From: Gemmiger sp. An50
GTDB lineage: Bacteria > Bacillota > Clostridia > Oscillospirales > Ruminococcaceae
Assembly: GCF_002161595.1 (NCBI RefSeq)
Contig: NZ_NFID01000003.1
Coordinates: forward strand, 124,001 to 188,000
Length of the DNA stretch: 64,000 nt
Direction of reading: 5' to 3'
Part shown: positions 7,855-14,382 of the stretch, in pieces
How positions within the stretch are numbered: position 1 is the first letter of the stretch
Layout: every line of letters begins with the position of its first letter
Notes under the pieces: model-generated
What the model saw: the letters and a program-made list of their open reading frames with translations, nothing else
The model's database searches: none
What the model was told of the DNA's origin: nothing
Translations under genes and position numbers: made by a program

Positions 7855-8828
7855 TGTACTGGCTCCTGGCTGCCTGCCGACCGGGCATCCCGCAGCACCT
7901 TGGCAATGTCCTCTACAATAACCATGCCCTTGTCCTCCAGCTGCTTGGGCAGGAAGTTATGCTGGTTGTTCACGGCGATATACCGGGCGTGGGGGAAACT
8001 GAGAGTCAGGTTCCAGAACGGCTCCTGGATGAACATGGGAGTCAGGCGGCCCACGCCCAGCTCCAGGAACAGGATCTTGCTGTCCTTGTGCGCCAGCACA
8101 TAGCGGGAAATTTTCTCGTATTGCTCCTCGTATTTTCTGCCCTGCAGAAAGTTGCCGTACCCCCGCACCCAGGGGAAGGCCTCCCCGCCGCAGTGGGGGC
8201 ACCGGGGAATCAGTTCGGTGGGGATGGCGGTATGTTCGCCCATTGCCTGTACCATCTCAGTCACCGGGCCCACCGCGTCCCAGGTGTCGTCGGTGCAGCA
8301 GGCGGCACACTGGAAGAACCGGTGATCGCCCTGAATCTCCGCCACTTTTTCCTCCGGGTAGAGTTTGACAAACTGGGTGTCCTGGTTGGTAGTCAGCACA
8401 AAGAAGTCCTTGCCCTTCAGCAGCGCGTCCAGATCCAGGTAGGGCGGGCGGATGGGCGCGGTCTGGGTGGTGTGCAGGAAGGTGGCCAGATAGCCCCAAA
8501 ACTCCTCCCGGCTGGACCAGTGGTGCATCATGCCCGCAAAGGCCCCCTTGAAGTGGTACTTCTCCGCATACTTGCCAAAGTACTTTCGGTAAGAGGCATT
8601 GTCCTCATAATAAAAGTCCCCGCCGCCTGCCGCCGACAGGCCAGAAGCACCGCCAACGACAACACAGTCGGCTTCCCGAATCGCCTGAACCAGCCGGGCG
8701 ATCTGCTGGTCGTAGGGAAGGGCGGGCTTGTCCGTCAGTTCATAGGGGGTGCGCCCGGCGGCGTAGATTGAATAATAGCGGGAATAGTTCATCTGTGTCT
8801 GGGTGACCAAATCTTCGTAAAAGCTCAT
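7851..8828 (-). CDS. Class-M-like sirtuin (SirTM-type), copy 1
   Basis: The 325-residue product starts at the ATG at 8828 with AGAGAGG nine bases upstream; a TTG at 8837 is less likely. A unique N-terminal extension of about 50 residues precedes the NAD loop GGASGLSAAGG (59-69). TTNQD (146-150), QGD (166-168) and a zinc ribbon (C174, C177, C210, C213) follow. The domain layout is that of SirTM-type NAD-dependent ADP-ribosyl or deacyl enzymes. It is first in a leftward operon with two more sirtuins and an HD gene, behind a strong promoter at 8879-8907. Confidence 0.88.
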   Translation of the reverse strand: MSFYEDLVTQTQMNYSRYYSIYAAGRTPYELTDKPALPYDQQIARLVQAIREADCVVVGGASGLSAAGGGDFYYEDNASYRKYFGKYAEKYHFKGAFAGMMHHWSSREEFWGYLATFLHTTQTAPIRPPYLDLDALLKGKDFFVLTTNQDTQFVKLYPEEKVAEIQGDHRFFQCAACCTDDTWDAVGPVTEMVQAMGEHTAIPTELIPRCPHCGGEAFPWVRGYGNFLQGRKYEEQYEKISRYVLAHKDSKILFLELGVGRLTPMFIQEPFWNLTLSFPHARYIAVNNQHNFLPKQLEDKGMVIVEDIAKVLRDARSAGSQEPVQ

Positions 8829-8865
8829 GGGGTTCAACCTCTCTGCTTGGGTGTTATTTTTACTT

Positions 8866-8917
8866 TAACAGCATATTCATCATAGCACCCGCTTGCATCT
8901 CTGTCAATATGCTGTTA
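8866..8917. promoter_or_regulatory. Pair of inverted operator arms in the sirtuin/rrf2 divergent promoter
   Basis: TAACAGCATATT (8866-8877) and AATATGCTGTTA (8906-8917) are perfect 12-bp inverted copies separated by 28 bases. One arm overlaps the minus-strand -35 box and the plus-strand -10 box; the other lies just after the minus-strand -10. This position suits repression of both transcripts, most simply by the adjacent Rrf2 protein. The protein-site link is inferred. Confidence 0.7.
8879..8907 (-). promoter_or_regulatory. Sigma-A type promoter of the sirtuin operon
   Basis: On the minus strand TTGACA (8907-8902) is followed after 17 bases by TATGAT (8884-8879), a near-consensus promoter reading towards the sirtuin genes. 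Confidence 0.75.
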
Positions 8918-8921
8918 TAAT
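8893..8921 (+). promoter_or_regulatory. Sigma-A type promoter of rrf2
   Basis: TTGCAT (8893-8898), a 17-base spacer and TATAAT (8916-8921) preceded by TGT read towards the Rrf2 gene, whose ATG is 32 bases further on. Confidence 0.72.
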
Positions 8922-8952
8922 ATTTTTAATATCAACAAGAGAGGACAGCTGC

Positions 8953-9426
8953 ATGAAATATCCAACCAAATTGAGCGACGCGGTCCATATTTTGGCCTTC
9001 CTGGCCCTGCATCCGGGGGCTAATCTGACCAGCGAAAAAATCGCAGAGAGCGTCCAGACCAACCCCGCCTATATCCGCCAGCTGATGTCGGCGTTGCGCA
9101 AGGGCGGGCTGCTCATCAGTGTCAAGGGGCATCCCCGGCCTGCGCTGGCCCGAGAGCCGGAGGCTATCACCCTGTTGGACGCTTACCGGGCTGTGGAGGG
9201 CGACAAGCCCATTCTCCACCAGGACACCCACACCAACCCGGCCTGTGGCGTGGGGGTCAATATCCAGCTGGTTCTGGCGGACTGCTACCGGGAAGTACAG
9301 CAGAGCGCCGAAGAGAAGATGCGACAAATCACCCTGGCGGAGATCCTGGCTCGGTATTACCAAAAGCTGGACCACCAAACACCCCATGCAGACCAGGAAG
9401 GAGATGCTATTTACGAACGGACATAA
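8953..9426 (+). CDS. Rrf2 family transcriptional regulator
   Basis: The 157-residue product starts at the ATG preceded by AGAGAGGAC. The N-terminal MKYPTKLSDAVHILAFLAL and the HTH around TSEKIAESVQTNPAYIRQLMSALRKGG match Rrf2 regulators of the YwnA/CymR type. It lacks the three-cysteine cluster of IscR or NsrR; only two separated cysteines are in the C-terminal half. It is transcribed away from the sirtuin operon across a shared promoter region with an operator pair, so it is the probable regulator of those genes. The patatin gene overlaps its end. Confidence 0.9.
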   Translation: MKYPTKLSDAVHILAFLALHPGANLTSEKIAESVQTNPAYIRQLMSALRKGGLLISVKGHPRPALAREPEAITLLDAYRAVEGDKPILHQDTHTNPACGVGVNIQLVLADCYREVQQSAEEKMRQITLAEILARYYQKLDHQTPHADQEGDAIYERT

Positions 9427-10279
9427 AAAATTCGGACTTGTCGTGGAGGGCGGCGGCATGAAGTGCGCCTACAACGCCGCTATTTTGGACCTGTTTCTGG
9501 ATGAGGGAATTGCCTTCGACTACTGCATCGGCGTCTCGGCGGGCTCCGGGAATCTGGTGTCCTATCTGGCCGGGCAGCGGGGGCGCAACCTGCGCTTCTT
9601 TACCGAGCACATCCATGACCCGGAATACTTCGGACTGAGGAGCCTGCTGAAAACCGGCGACCTCTTCGGTATTCAGCATATCTATGGAGACCTGACACGG
9701 GCGGATGGGAAAGACCCGCTGGACTTTCCGGCGTTTTGGAACAATCCAACGGAATACGAGGCAGTGGTTACAAACGCGCTGACGGGCAAGCCGGAATACC
9801 TTGGCAAAGACGCTATGAAGCAGGACGATTACCGCCTGATTATGGCATCCAGCGCCATCCCGGTGGCCTGCCATCCGGTGGAACTGAATGGGGTGCCCTA
9901 CTTTGATGGCGGTTTGACAGACGCCATTCCCGTCCGCCGGGCGCTGGAGCGGGGATGTGACAAGCTGGTGGTGATCCTCTCCAAGAACCGGGATTATGTG
10001 AAGAAGCCCCAGGGGATGCGCGCCCTCTACCGTCGGGCCTGCCGGGAGTATCCAAACATCGTGGCCGCCCTGGACCGGCGGCACACCGTCTATAATGCCA
10101 ATTTTCAGGATGTGTTCGCCCTGGAGCGGGCGGGAAAGGCCTTTGTCCTGGCTCCCAGCGAGCCCCTCCATGTGGGCACCTACTCCATGAAAGAGAAAGC
10201 GGATCAGGAGTTATACGATCTGGGCCTGCGGGATTTTGCCGCACAGAAAGAAAAGCTGCAAGGCTTCTTATCCACTTGA
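9404..10279 (+). CDS. Patatin-like phospholipase
   Basis: The 291-residue product starts at the ATG right after AGGAAGGAG and overlaps the end of rrf2 by 23 bases in another frame, so the two genes are probably coupled. It has the patatin oxyanion loop EGGGMKCAY, the nucleophile elbow GVSAGS (GxSxG) and the catalytic DGG in YFDGGLTDAIPV. This Ser-Asp dyad acts on acyl esters of lipids. Related bacterial proteins are cytosolic; no signal peptide is seen here. Its place beside a redox-type regulator suggests membrane lipid turnover under stress, which is inference. Confidence 0.9.
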   Translation: MLFTNGHKKFGLVVEGGGMKCAYNAAILDLFLDEGIAFDYCIGVSAGSGNLVSYLAGQRGRNLRFFTEHIHDPEYFGLRSLLKTGDLFGIQHIYGDLTRADGKDPLDFPAFWNNPTEYEAVVTNALTGKPEYLGKDAMKQDDYRLIMASSAIPVACHPVELNGVPYFDGGLTDAIPVRRALERGCDKLVVILSKNRDYVKKPQGMRALYRRACREYPNIVAALDRRHTVYNANFQDVFALERAGKAFVLAPSEPLHVGTYSMKEKADQELYDLGLRDFAAQKEKLQGFLST

Positions 10280-10315
10280 GGGGCAAATGAAGCAAGCAAG
10301 AAAGAAGATATCCTT

Positions 10316-10627
10316 ATGCGCAAAAATGTAAAAATTACAGTACTTCGCACAGAATACTATCAAGACCTGGCAGAGCAGTATGCGATTCCGAATCTTGGAA
10401 TGTGTCCCTTCCACCAGAAAGGACAGGTGCTCTACAGCGATGGCATCAACCCGCCAGAGGGGATGTGCGGCGTGGCCTGGCAGGACCTGGAACCGTGGGT
10501 GCGCCAGTTATCCGAGGGCGGACTGCTCCAGCCATCGGGCACCTGGTTGAAGGATGATTCCATCGGCGTGTTTGCCTGCCCGGATGGTGTGCGTCCGGTC
10601 ATCTTTCTGCTGGAGGCTGTGGATTGA
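10316..10627 (+). CDS. TIGR04076 family protein
   Basis: The 103-residue product begins KITVLRTEYYQDLAEQY and contains the GMCPFH and GMCGVAWQDL cysteine segments and the closing CPDGVRPVIFLLEA, which I recognise as the TIGR04076 family of about 100-residue anaerobe proteins of unknown function. Conserved cysteines suggest metal or redox binding. It lies 36 bases after the patatin gene and its stop codon is within 6 bases of the next start, so it is in an operon with the DNA glycosylase. Confidence 0.75.
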   Translation: MRKNVKITVLRTEYYQDLAEQYAIPNLGMCPFHQKGQVLYSDGINPPEGMCGVAWQDLEPWVRQLSEGGLLQPSGTWLKDDSIGVFACPDGVRPVIFLLEAVD

Positions 10628-10629
10628 CA

Positions 10630-11193
10630 ATGGAGTGGGCTGGTGGGAAAACAAGGTGTCACTGGGTCAGTCCTGACGATCCGCGCTACATCAAGTATCA
10701 CGACGAGGAATGGGGCGTGCCTGTCCATGAGGATCGCAAGCTGTTTGAAATGCTGATTCTCGAAGGGTTTCAGGCGGGACTCTCTTGGGTATGTATCCTC
10801 AAAAAGCGGGAGGCTTTTTCCCGTGCGTTTGATGGGTTTGATGTTCAGAAAATCAGCGCCTACGATGCCGATAAACTGGCTGCTCTGCAAGACGATCCCG
10901 GCATCGTCCGCAACCGGCTGAAGATCCAGGCGGCGGTGACCAATGCCAGAGTGTTTCGACAGATACAGCAGGAATGGGGCAGCTTTGACCGCTATCTTTG
11001 GCACTGGACCGACGGCCAAACCGTCTGCGAGGTAGGCCATGTCAGTTCTCCTTTGTCGGACTCCATTTCAAAAGATTTGAAGAAACGCGGTATGAAGTTT
11101 GTGGGCACTGTGATTATATACTCATATCTGCAGGCAGTTGGTGTTATCAATTCCCATGAACCAGACTGCTTTCTACGTACTCATCCATGCTAA
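10630..11193 (+). CDS. tag: DNA-3-methyladenine glycosylase I
   Basis: The 187-residue product removes 3-methyladenine from alkylated DNA. It shows the Tag signatures: N-terminal RCHWVSPDDPRYIKYHDEEWG, the LEGFQAGLSWVCILKKREAF core, and the C-terminal zinc-site residues in HEPDCF paired with the early CHW cysteine. Length is usual for the family. The ATG at 10630 is chosen over an in-frame TTG at 10624. A strong hairpin follows at 11210-11254. On this island it adds an alkylation-repair function to the redox genes. Confidence 0.95.
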   Translation: MEWAGGKTRCHWVSPDDPRYIKYHDEEWGVPVHEDRKLFEMLILEGFQAGLSWVCILKKREAFSRAFDGFDVQKISAYDADKLAALQDDPGIVRNRLKIQAAVTNARVFRQIQQEWGSFDRYLWHWTDGQTVCEVGHVSSPLSDSISKDLKKRGMKFVGTVIIYSYLQAVGVINSHEPDCFLRTHPC

Positions 11194-11209
11194 ATCAAGT
11201 TGAAACCAG

Positions 11210-11258
11210 GAGAGCCGGAACGGTTTAGGCACTGCCCAAACTGTTCCGGCTCTCTTAT
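11210..11258 (+). terminator. Rho-independent terminator after tag
   Basis: GAGAGCCGGAAC (11210-11221) pairs with GTTCCGGCTCTC (11243-11254) and is followed by TTATT. Confidence 0.75.
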
Positions 11259-11302
11259 TGCATTTTTGGAATGAGGATTTCATGCAAAACAGGGCGTTTC
11301 CC

Positions 11303-11656
11303 TTACGGAATATATTTTAATCCCCACTGGGAAATCGTATAAAAGACAGGCATTAGATCCCGCCCCTTCTCCGTTAAGGAGTATTCTACCCGCAGCGGCA
11401 TTTCGTTGTACTGAATACGCTGGATCAGCTCGCTGGTCTCCAGCTCCTTCAGGGCATTGGTCAGGGCGGCGTTGGTAATGGGTTTCATCATCTTCTTCAG
11501 CTCCCCAAAGCGCATCGGGGATTTGATGCACAATTCGTAGAGAATTTGCAGTTTCCATTTCCCCTGCAGCATCTGGATCACCGGCGTGACCGGGCAGTTT
11601 CCACTTTCCGTCAGAATCACGCTGCTCACTTTCTCAGTAAATTCTTCATAGGTCAT
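11303..11656 (-). CDS. HxlR family transcriptional regulator
   Basis: The 117-residue product has the HxlR winged helix: NCPVTPVIQMLQGKWKLQIL, MRFGELKKMMKPITNAALTNAL as recognition helix, and the YSLTEKGRDLMPV wing and end. HxlR regulators often sense electrophiles through a cysteine; here the cysteine at the start of the domain (GNCPV) is in the usual place. It is divergent from a flavin reductase gene, with two similar inverted repeats between them, so local repression of that gene is likely. Confidence 0.92.
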   Translation of the reverse strand: MTYEEFTEKVSSVILTESGNCPVTPVIQMLQGKWKLQILYELCIKSPMRFGELKKMMKPITNAALTNALKELETSELIQRIQYNEMPLRVEYSLTEKGRDLMPVFYTISQWGLKYIP

Positions 11657-11682
11657 GATGATAGTTTACTCCATTCTACAAG

Positions 11683-11702
11683 TGGTATCTTTTTCTATAC
11701 CA
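11683..11702. promoter_or_regulatory. Candidate HxlR operator 1
   Basis: TGGTAT (11683-11688) and ATACCA (11697-11702) form an inverted repeat with an 8-base spacer, 27 bases before the HxlR start. It shares GGTAT/ATACC arms with the repeat at 11743-11759. Confidence 0.5.
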
Positions 11703-11722
11703 GATATAAATGTTTTGCGTAC

Positions 11723-11759
11723 TTGATTGAATTGTTTTATCAGGTATAATAAATATACC
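11723..11759 (+). promoter_or_regulatory. Flavin reductase promoter with overlapping operator 2
   Basis: TTGATT (11723-11728), 16 bases and TATAAT (11745-11750) make a promoter reading towards the flavin reductase. The inverted repeat GGTATA (11743-11748) / TATACC (11754-11759) covers the -10 box, a position that would block polymerase. Confidence 0.65.
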
Positions 11760-11812
11760 GTAAGTTGGCCGTGCCGTCAACGACTAAAAATTTTAAGAAA
11801 GGTCTGAATACC

Positions 11813-12316
11813 ATGAAAGAACTGAACATTATGGAGGCCACTGTCCTCACCTCCCCCAATCCTCTGACACTGATCTGCTCCAAAAAGGAGGATGGCACCA
11901 CGAACCTGGCCCCCATCTGCTTTGTCTCCTACCTCTCCTTCAATCCGCCGATGGTGGGTTTCGCCACCGGCAAGCAGTCCCACACCGGCAAGCAGGTACG
12001 GGAGACTGGCAAGGTGATCGTCACCGTTCCCGGCGAGAGCCTGGCGCAGACTGTCATGGCCTGTGGAGCGTCCACTGGTGCCAAGACTGACAAGGTGGCA
12101 GCCAACAACATCGAGATGATGGCTGTGGAGGGCAGCGATATTCAGATTCCGACGGACACCAAGCTGGCGATGGTGGCTACCCTGCAGCAGTCAGTGGAAG
12201 TGGGCGACCATATTCTGCATATCTGCCAGGTGGACAAGTTCCTGGGCGATGAGAGCAAGAAGGGCCTGTATGCCTGGAACGGCTTCGGCAAAGTTGCGCC
12301 CGCCGTGGAGGGCTGA
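11813..12316 (+). CDS. Flavin reductase family protein (flavoredoxin-like), second copy
   Basis: The 167-residue product starts at the ATG of MKELNIMEATVLTSPNP; 16 extra in-frame codons upstream lie inside the leader. It shares with the copy at 2990-3496 the TSPNPLTLICSKKEDG start, the TNLAPICFVSYLSFNPP block and the WNGFGKVAP end. FMN-binding split barrel; probable NAD(P)H- or ferredoxin-linked flavin reductase. It is divergent from the HxlR gene and likely repressed by it. The radical SAM pair follows 31 bases later, so they may be co-transcribed. Confidence 0.88.
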   Translation: MKELNIMEATVLTSPNPLTLICSKKEDGTTNLAPICFVSYLSFNPPMVGFATGKQSHTGKQVRETGKVIVTVPGESLAQTVMACGASTGAKTDKVAANNIEMMAVEGSDIQIPTDTKLAMVATLQQSVEVGDHILHICQVDKFLGDESKKGLYAWNGFGKVAPAVEG

Positions 12317-12347
12317 TTCTTTCGCAATACCAGAGAGGAGGCGGCCA

Positions 12348-13037
12348 ATGTCGGTCTGCATTAAGGATTTGATTCAGAATATGAACCTGGTCATCGGCTG
12401 TCCCATCGGGTGCAGCTACTGCTATGCAAGGAACAATGTCCGGCGGTTCCATATGATCGATGATTTCGAGAAACCGGAATTTTTTCCGAATAAGCTGCGG
12501 CTGATGGACAATCAGCGCCCCCACAATTTTCTTCTGACTGGGATGAGCGATTTTGCCTTCTGGGAACCAGAATGGCGGGACGAAGTATTTGATAAAATGG
12601 CCCAGAACCCGCAGCACCAGTACATTTTTCTGACCAAGCGCCCGGAAACCATTTCGTTCTCCACCTCACTGGACAATGCTTGGTTTGGAGTGACTGTCAC
12701 GTCCAGGAAAGAGAAAGGCCGCATCCAGGCGATGAAAGAGCATATCCACGGGGGACACTATCAGGTATCCTTTGAGCCCATGTTTGATGAGATTGGTGAA
12801 GTGGACTTCTCCGGCATCGAGTGGATCGTCATCGGCACCGAGACGGGGCGGCGGAAGGGTAAATCCGTGTCCAAGCCGGAGTGGGTGTGGAACCTGACGG
12901 ACCAGGCCCATGCTTTGGGTATCCCTGTCTTTATGAAGGAGGACCTGCTCCCCATCATGGGCGAGGCGCAGATGGTGCAGGAGCTGCCACTGGCCTTTCG
13001 GCGGGTATTGGAGGAACAGGCTACATGGCAGAAATAA
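12348..13037 (+). CDS. Radical SAM mobile pair protein A
   Basis: The 229-residue product carries the radical SAM motif CPIGCSYCYAR (CxxxCxxC, residues 18-25) close to the N-terminus and later motifs FLTKRPE, WFGVTVTSRKEKGR, SFEPMFDEIG and IVIGTETGRRKGK that resemble DUF5131/phage Gp37-type radical SAM proteins. It starts at the ATG after AGAGAGGAGG. I recognise the pair of adjacent overlapping radical SAM genes as the so-called rSAM mobile pair, found on transferable segments. The reaction is unknown. It overlaps protein B by 13 bases. Confidence 0.82.
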   Translation: MSVCIKDLIQNMNLVIGCPIGCSYCYARNNVRRFHMIDDFEKPEFFPNKLRLMDNQRPHNFLLTGMSDFAFWEPEWRDEVFDKMAQNPQHQYIFLTKRPETISFSTSLDNAWFGVTVTSRKEKGRIQAMKEHIHGGHYQVSFEPMFDEIGEVDFSGIEWIVIGTETGRRKGKSVSKPEWVWNLTDQAHALGIPVFMKEDLLPIMGEAQMVQELPLAFRRVLEEQATWQK

Positions 13038-13942
13038 AGGAAAATGGAATCCTGATTCGAAATATTGAAACCAAAAATATTATGACAAAATCCGCCCTGC
13101 CGGTGGGCGGCTATTCCGTCAACCCTTATGTGGGCTGTACCCATGGTTGCAAATACTGTTACGCCTCTTTTATGAAGCGATTTACCGGGCATACCGAACC
13201 TTGGGGCACATTTCTGGATGTGAAGCACTGGCCGGTAATCAAAAATTCGCAAAAGTATCAGGGGCTGCGTGTAGTCATCGGCTCTGTGACCGATGGCTAC
13301 CTACCACAAGAGGAGCAGTTTTGCAACACCAGACGGCTCTTGGAGCAGTTAAAAGACAGCGGCGCGGAGATTTTGATCTGTACAAAATCTGATTTGGTTC
13401 TGCGGGACATTGACTTGCTGAAGGGGATGGAAAAGGTCACGGTTTCCTGGTCAATCAACACGCTAGACGAGGATTTCAAAAGCGATATGGACAACGCCGT
13501 CAGTATCAAGCGGCGGTTGGATGCCATGAAGCAGATTTATGATGCGGGCATCCGCACAGTCTGTTTTATCGCTCCTGTCTTTCCAGGTATCACAGACTTC
13601 GAGGCCATCTTTCATCGGACAAAAAATCAATGTGACCTGGTGTGGTTGGAGAATCTGAACTTGCGGGGTGCTTTCAAAAAAGAAATTTTAGATTATATTC
13701 AAAAGAAATACACTAATCTTTATCCGCTGTATGACACAATCTATAACAAGGGCAACCGTAGCTATTTTCATGCACTGGAGGAAAAGGCAGAAGAGCTGGC
13801 AAAAAAATACAACTGCCTCTTTGTAGACAACGAACTGCCATACGGACGGGCAGAGCCTGGGCATCCGGTCATCGTGGATTACTTTTACCATGAGGAAGTG
13901 CGCGGCTCGGAGAACACCGGACGGCGCAACAGAGAAGAATAA
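13025..13942 (+). CDS. Radical SAM mobile pair protein B
   Basis: The 305-residue product begins with a short lead and then the radical SAM core CTHGCKYCYASF (CxxxCxxC, about 38-45), followed by GSVTDGYLPQEE, LICTKSDLVLRDIDLL, SWSINTLDEDF and FIAPVFPGITDF, the layout of SplB-like radical SAM proteins. It overlaps protein A, and a long hairpin terminator follows at 13955. The two probably act on one substrate or modify a shared partner. Genomic mobility is known for the pair; function is not. Confidence 0.85.
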   Translation: MAEIKENGILIRNIETKNIMTKSALPVGGYSVNPYVGCTHGCKYCYASFMKRFTGHTEPWGTFLDVKHWPVIKNSQKYQGLRVVIGSVTDGYLPQEEQFCNTRRLLEQLKDSGAEILICTKSDLVLRDIDLLKGMEKVTVSWSINTLDEDFKSDMDNAVSIKRRLDAMKQIYDAGIRTVCFIAPVFPGITDFEAIFHRTKNQCDLVWLENLNLRGAFKKEILDYIQKKYTNLYPLYDTIYNKGNRSYFHALEEKAEELAKKYNCLFVDNELPYGRAEPGHPVIVDYFYHEEVRGSENTGRRNREE

Positions 13943-13954
13943 TTCGGATAATAG

Positions 13955-14000
13955 AAAAGGTTCTGACATTGAGCTGCGTTTCAATGTCAGAACCTTTTTG
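13955..14000 (+). terminator. Rho-independent terminator after radical SAM pair
   Basis: A 17-bp stem (13955-13972 with 13981-13998) with a short loop ends in a run of T. It closes the flavin reductase/radical SAM transcript. Confidence 0.85.
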
Positions 14001-14068
14001 CATAGATATAAGTATTTACCCGTTCAGAAGTTTTCTTTGCCCGCTCAGAAGAATTTGTACCCCACCCA

Positions 14069-14097
14069 TTGATTTTCAAATTCTTCCGACCTACAAT
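14069..14097 (+). promoter_or_regulatory. feo operon promoter
   Basis: TTGATT (14069-14074), a 17-base spacer and TACAAT (14092-14097) read towards feoA. The metal-type operator at 14106 lies at the expected transcription start. Confidence 0.6.
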
Positions 14098-14105
14098 GTG
14101 GATAC

Positions 14106-14123
14106 AACGATTAAATGATTGTT
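14106..14123. promoter_or_regulatory. 18-bp imperfect palindrome, shared motif copy 1
   Basis: AACGATTAAATGATTGTT is an imperfect palindrome with arms AACNAT and ATNGTT. Related copies lie at 16710-16727 and 17050-17067 in front of the HMA and ATPase genes. It probably binds the SmtB-like protein encoded at 19120, or another metal sensor; this is inferred. Confidence 0.55.
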
Positions 14124-14148
14124 TTATTGATAACGAGAGGTGAGAGAA

Positions 14149-14382
14149 ATGCTTTTGAAGGATGCGCTGATCGGGCGAACCTACACCGTAGAATCCATCC
14201 ATTTGCCTTTTCAGTTGGAGCGGCGTCTGGAGGCTCTGGGGATGACCCGGCAGACCGCCGTTTCGGTGCTGAACCGAAAAGGGAAGGGAATTTTAATTAT
14301 CAAGCTGCGGGGCACCCGCTTTGCCCTAGGCTATAACATCACGAAAAATATCACAGTGGAAGAAGGCGGCACATATGAGTGA
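14149..14382 (+). CDS. feoA: Ferrous iron transport protein A
   Basis: The 77-residue product is an SH3-like FeoA domain, with LERRLEALGMTRQTAVSVLNRKG and LRGTRFALGYNITKNI as family features. It is a cytosolic partner that supports FeoB. The ATG at 14149 follows GAGAGG by eight bases. Its stop overlaps the feoB start by 8 bases, so the two are translationally coupled. Confidence 0.95.
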   Translation: MLLKDALIGRTYTVESIHLPFQLERRLEALGMTRQTAVSVLNRKGKGILIIKLRGTRFALGYNITKNITVEEGGTYE

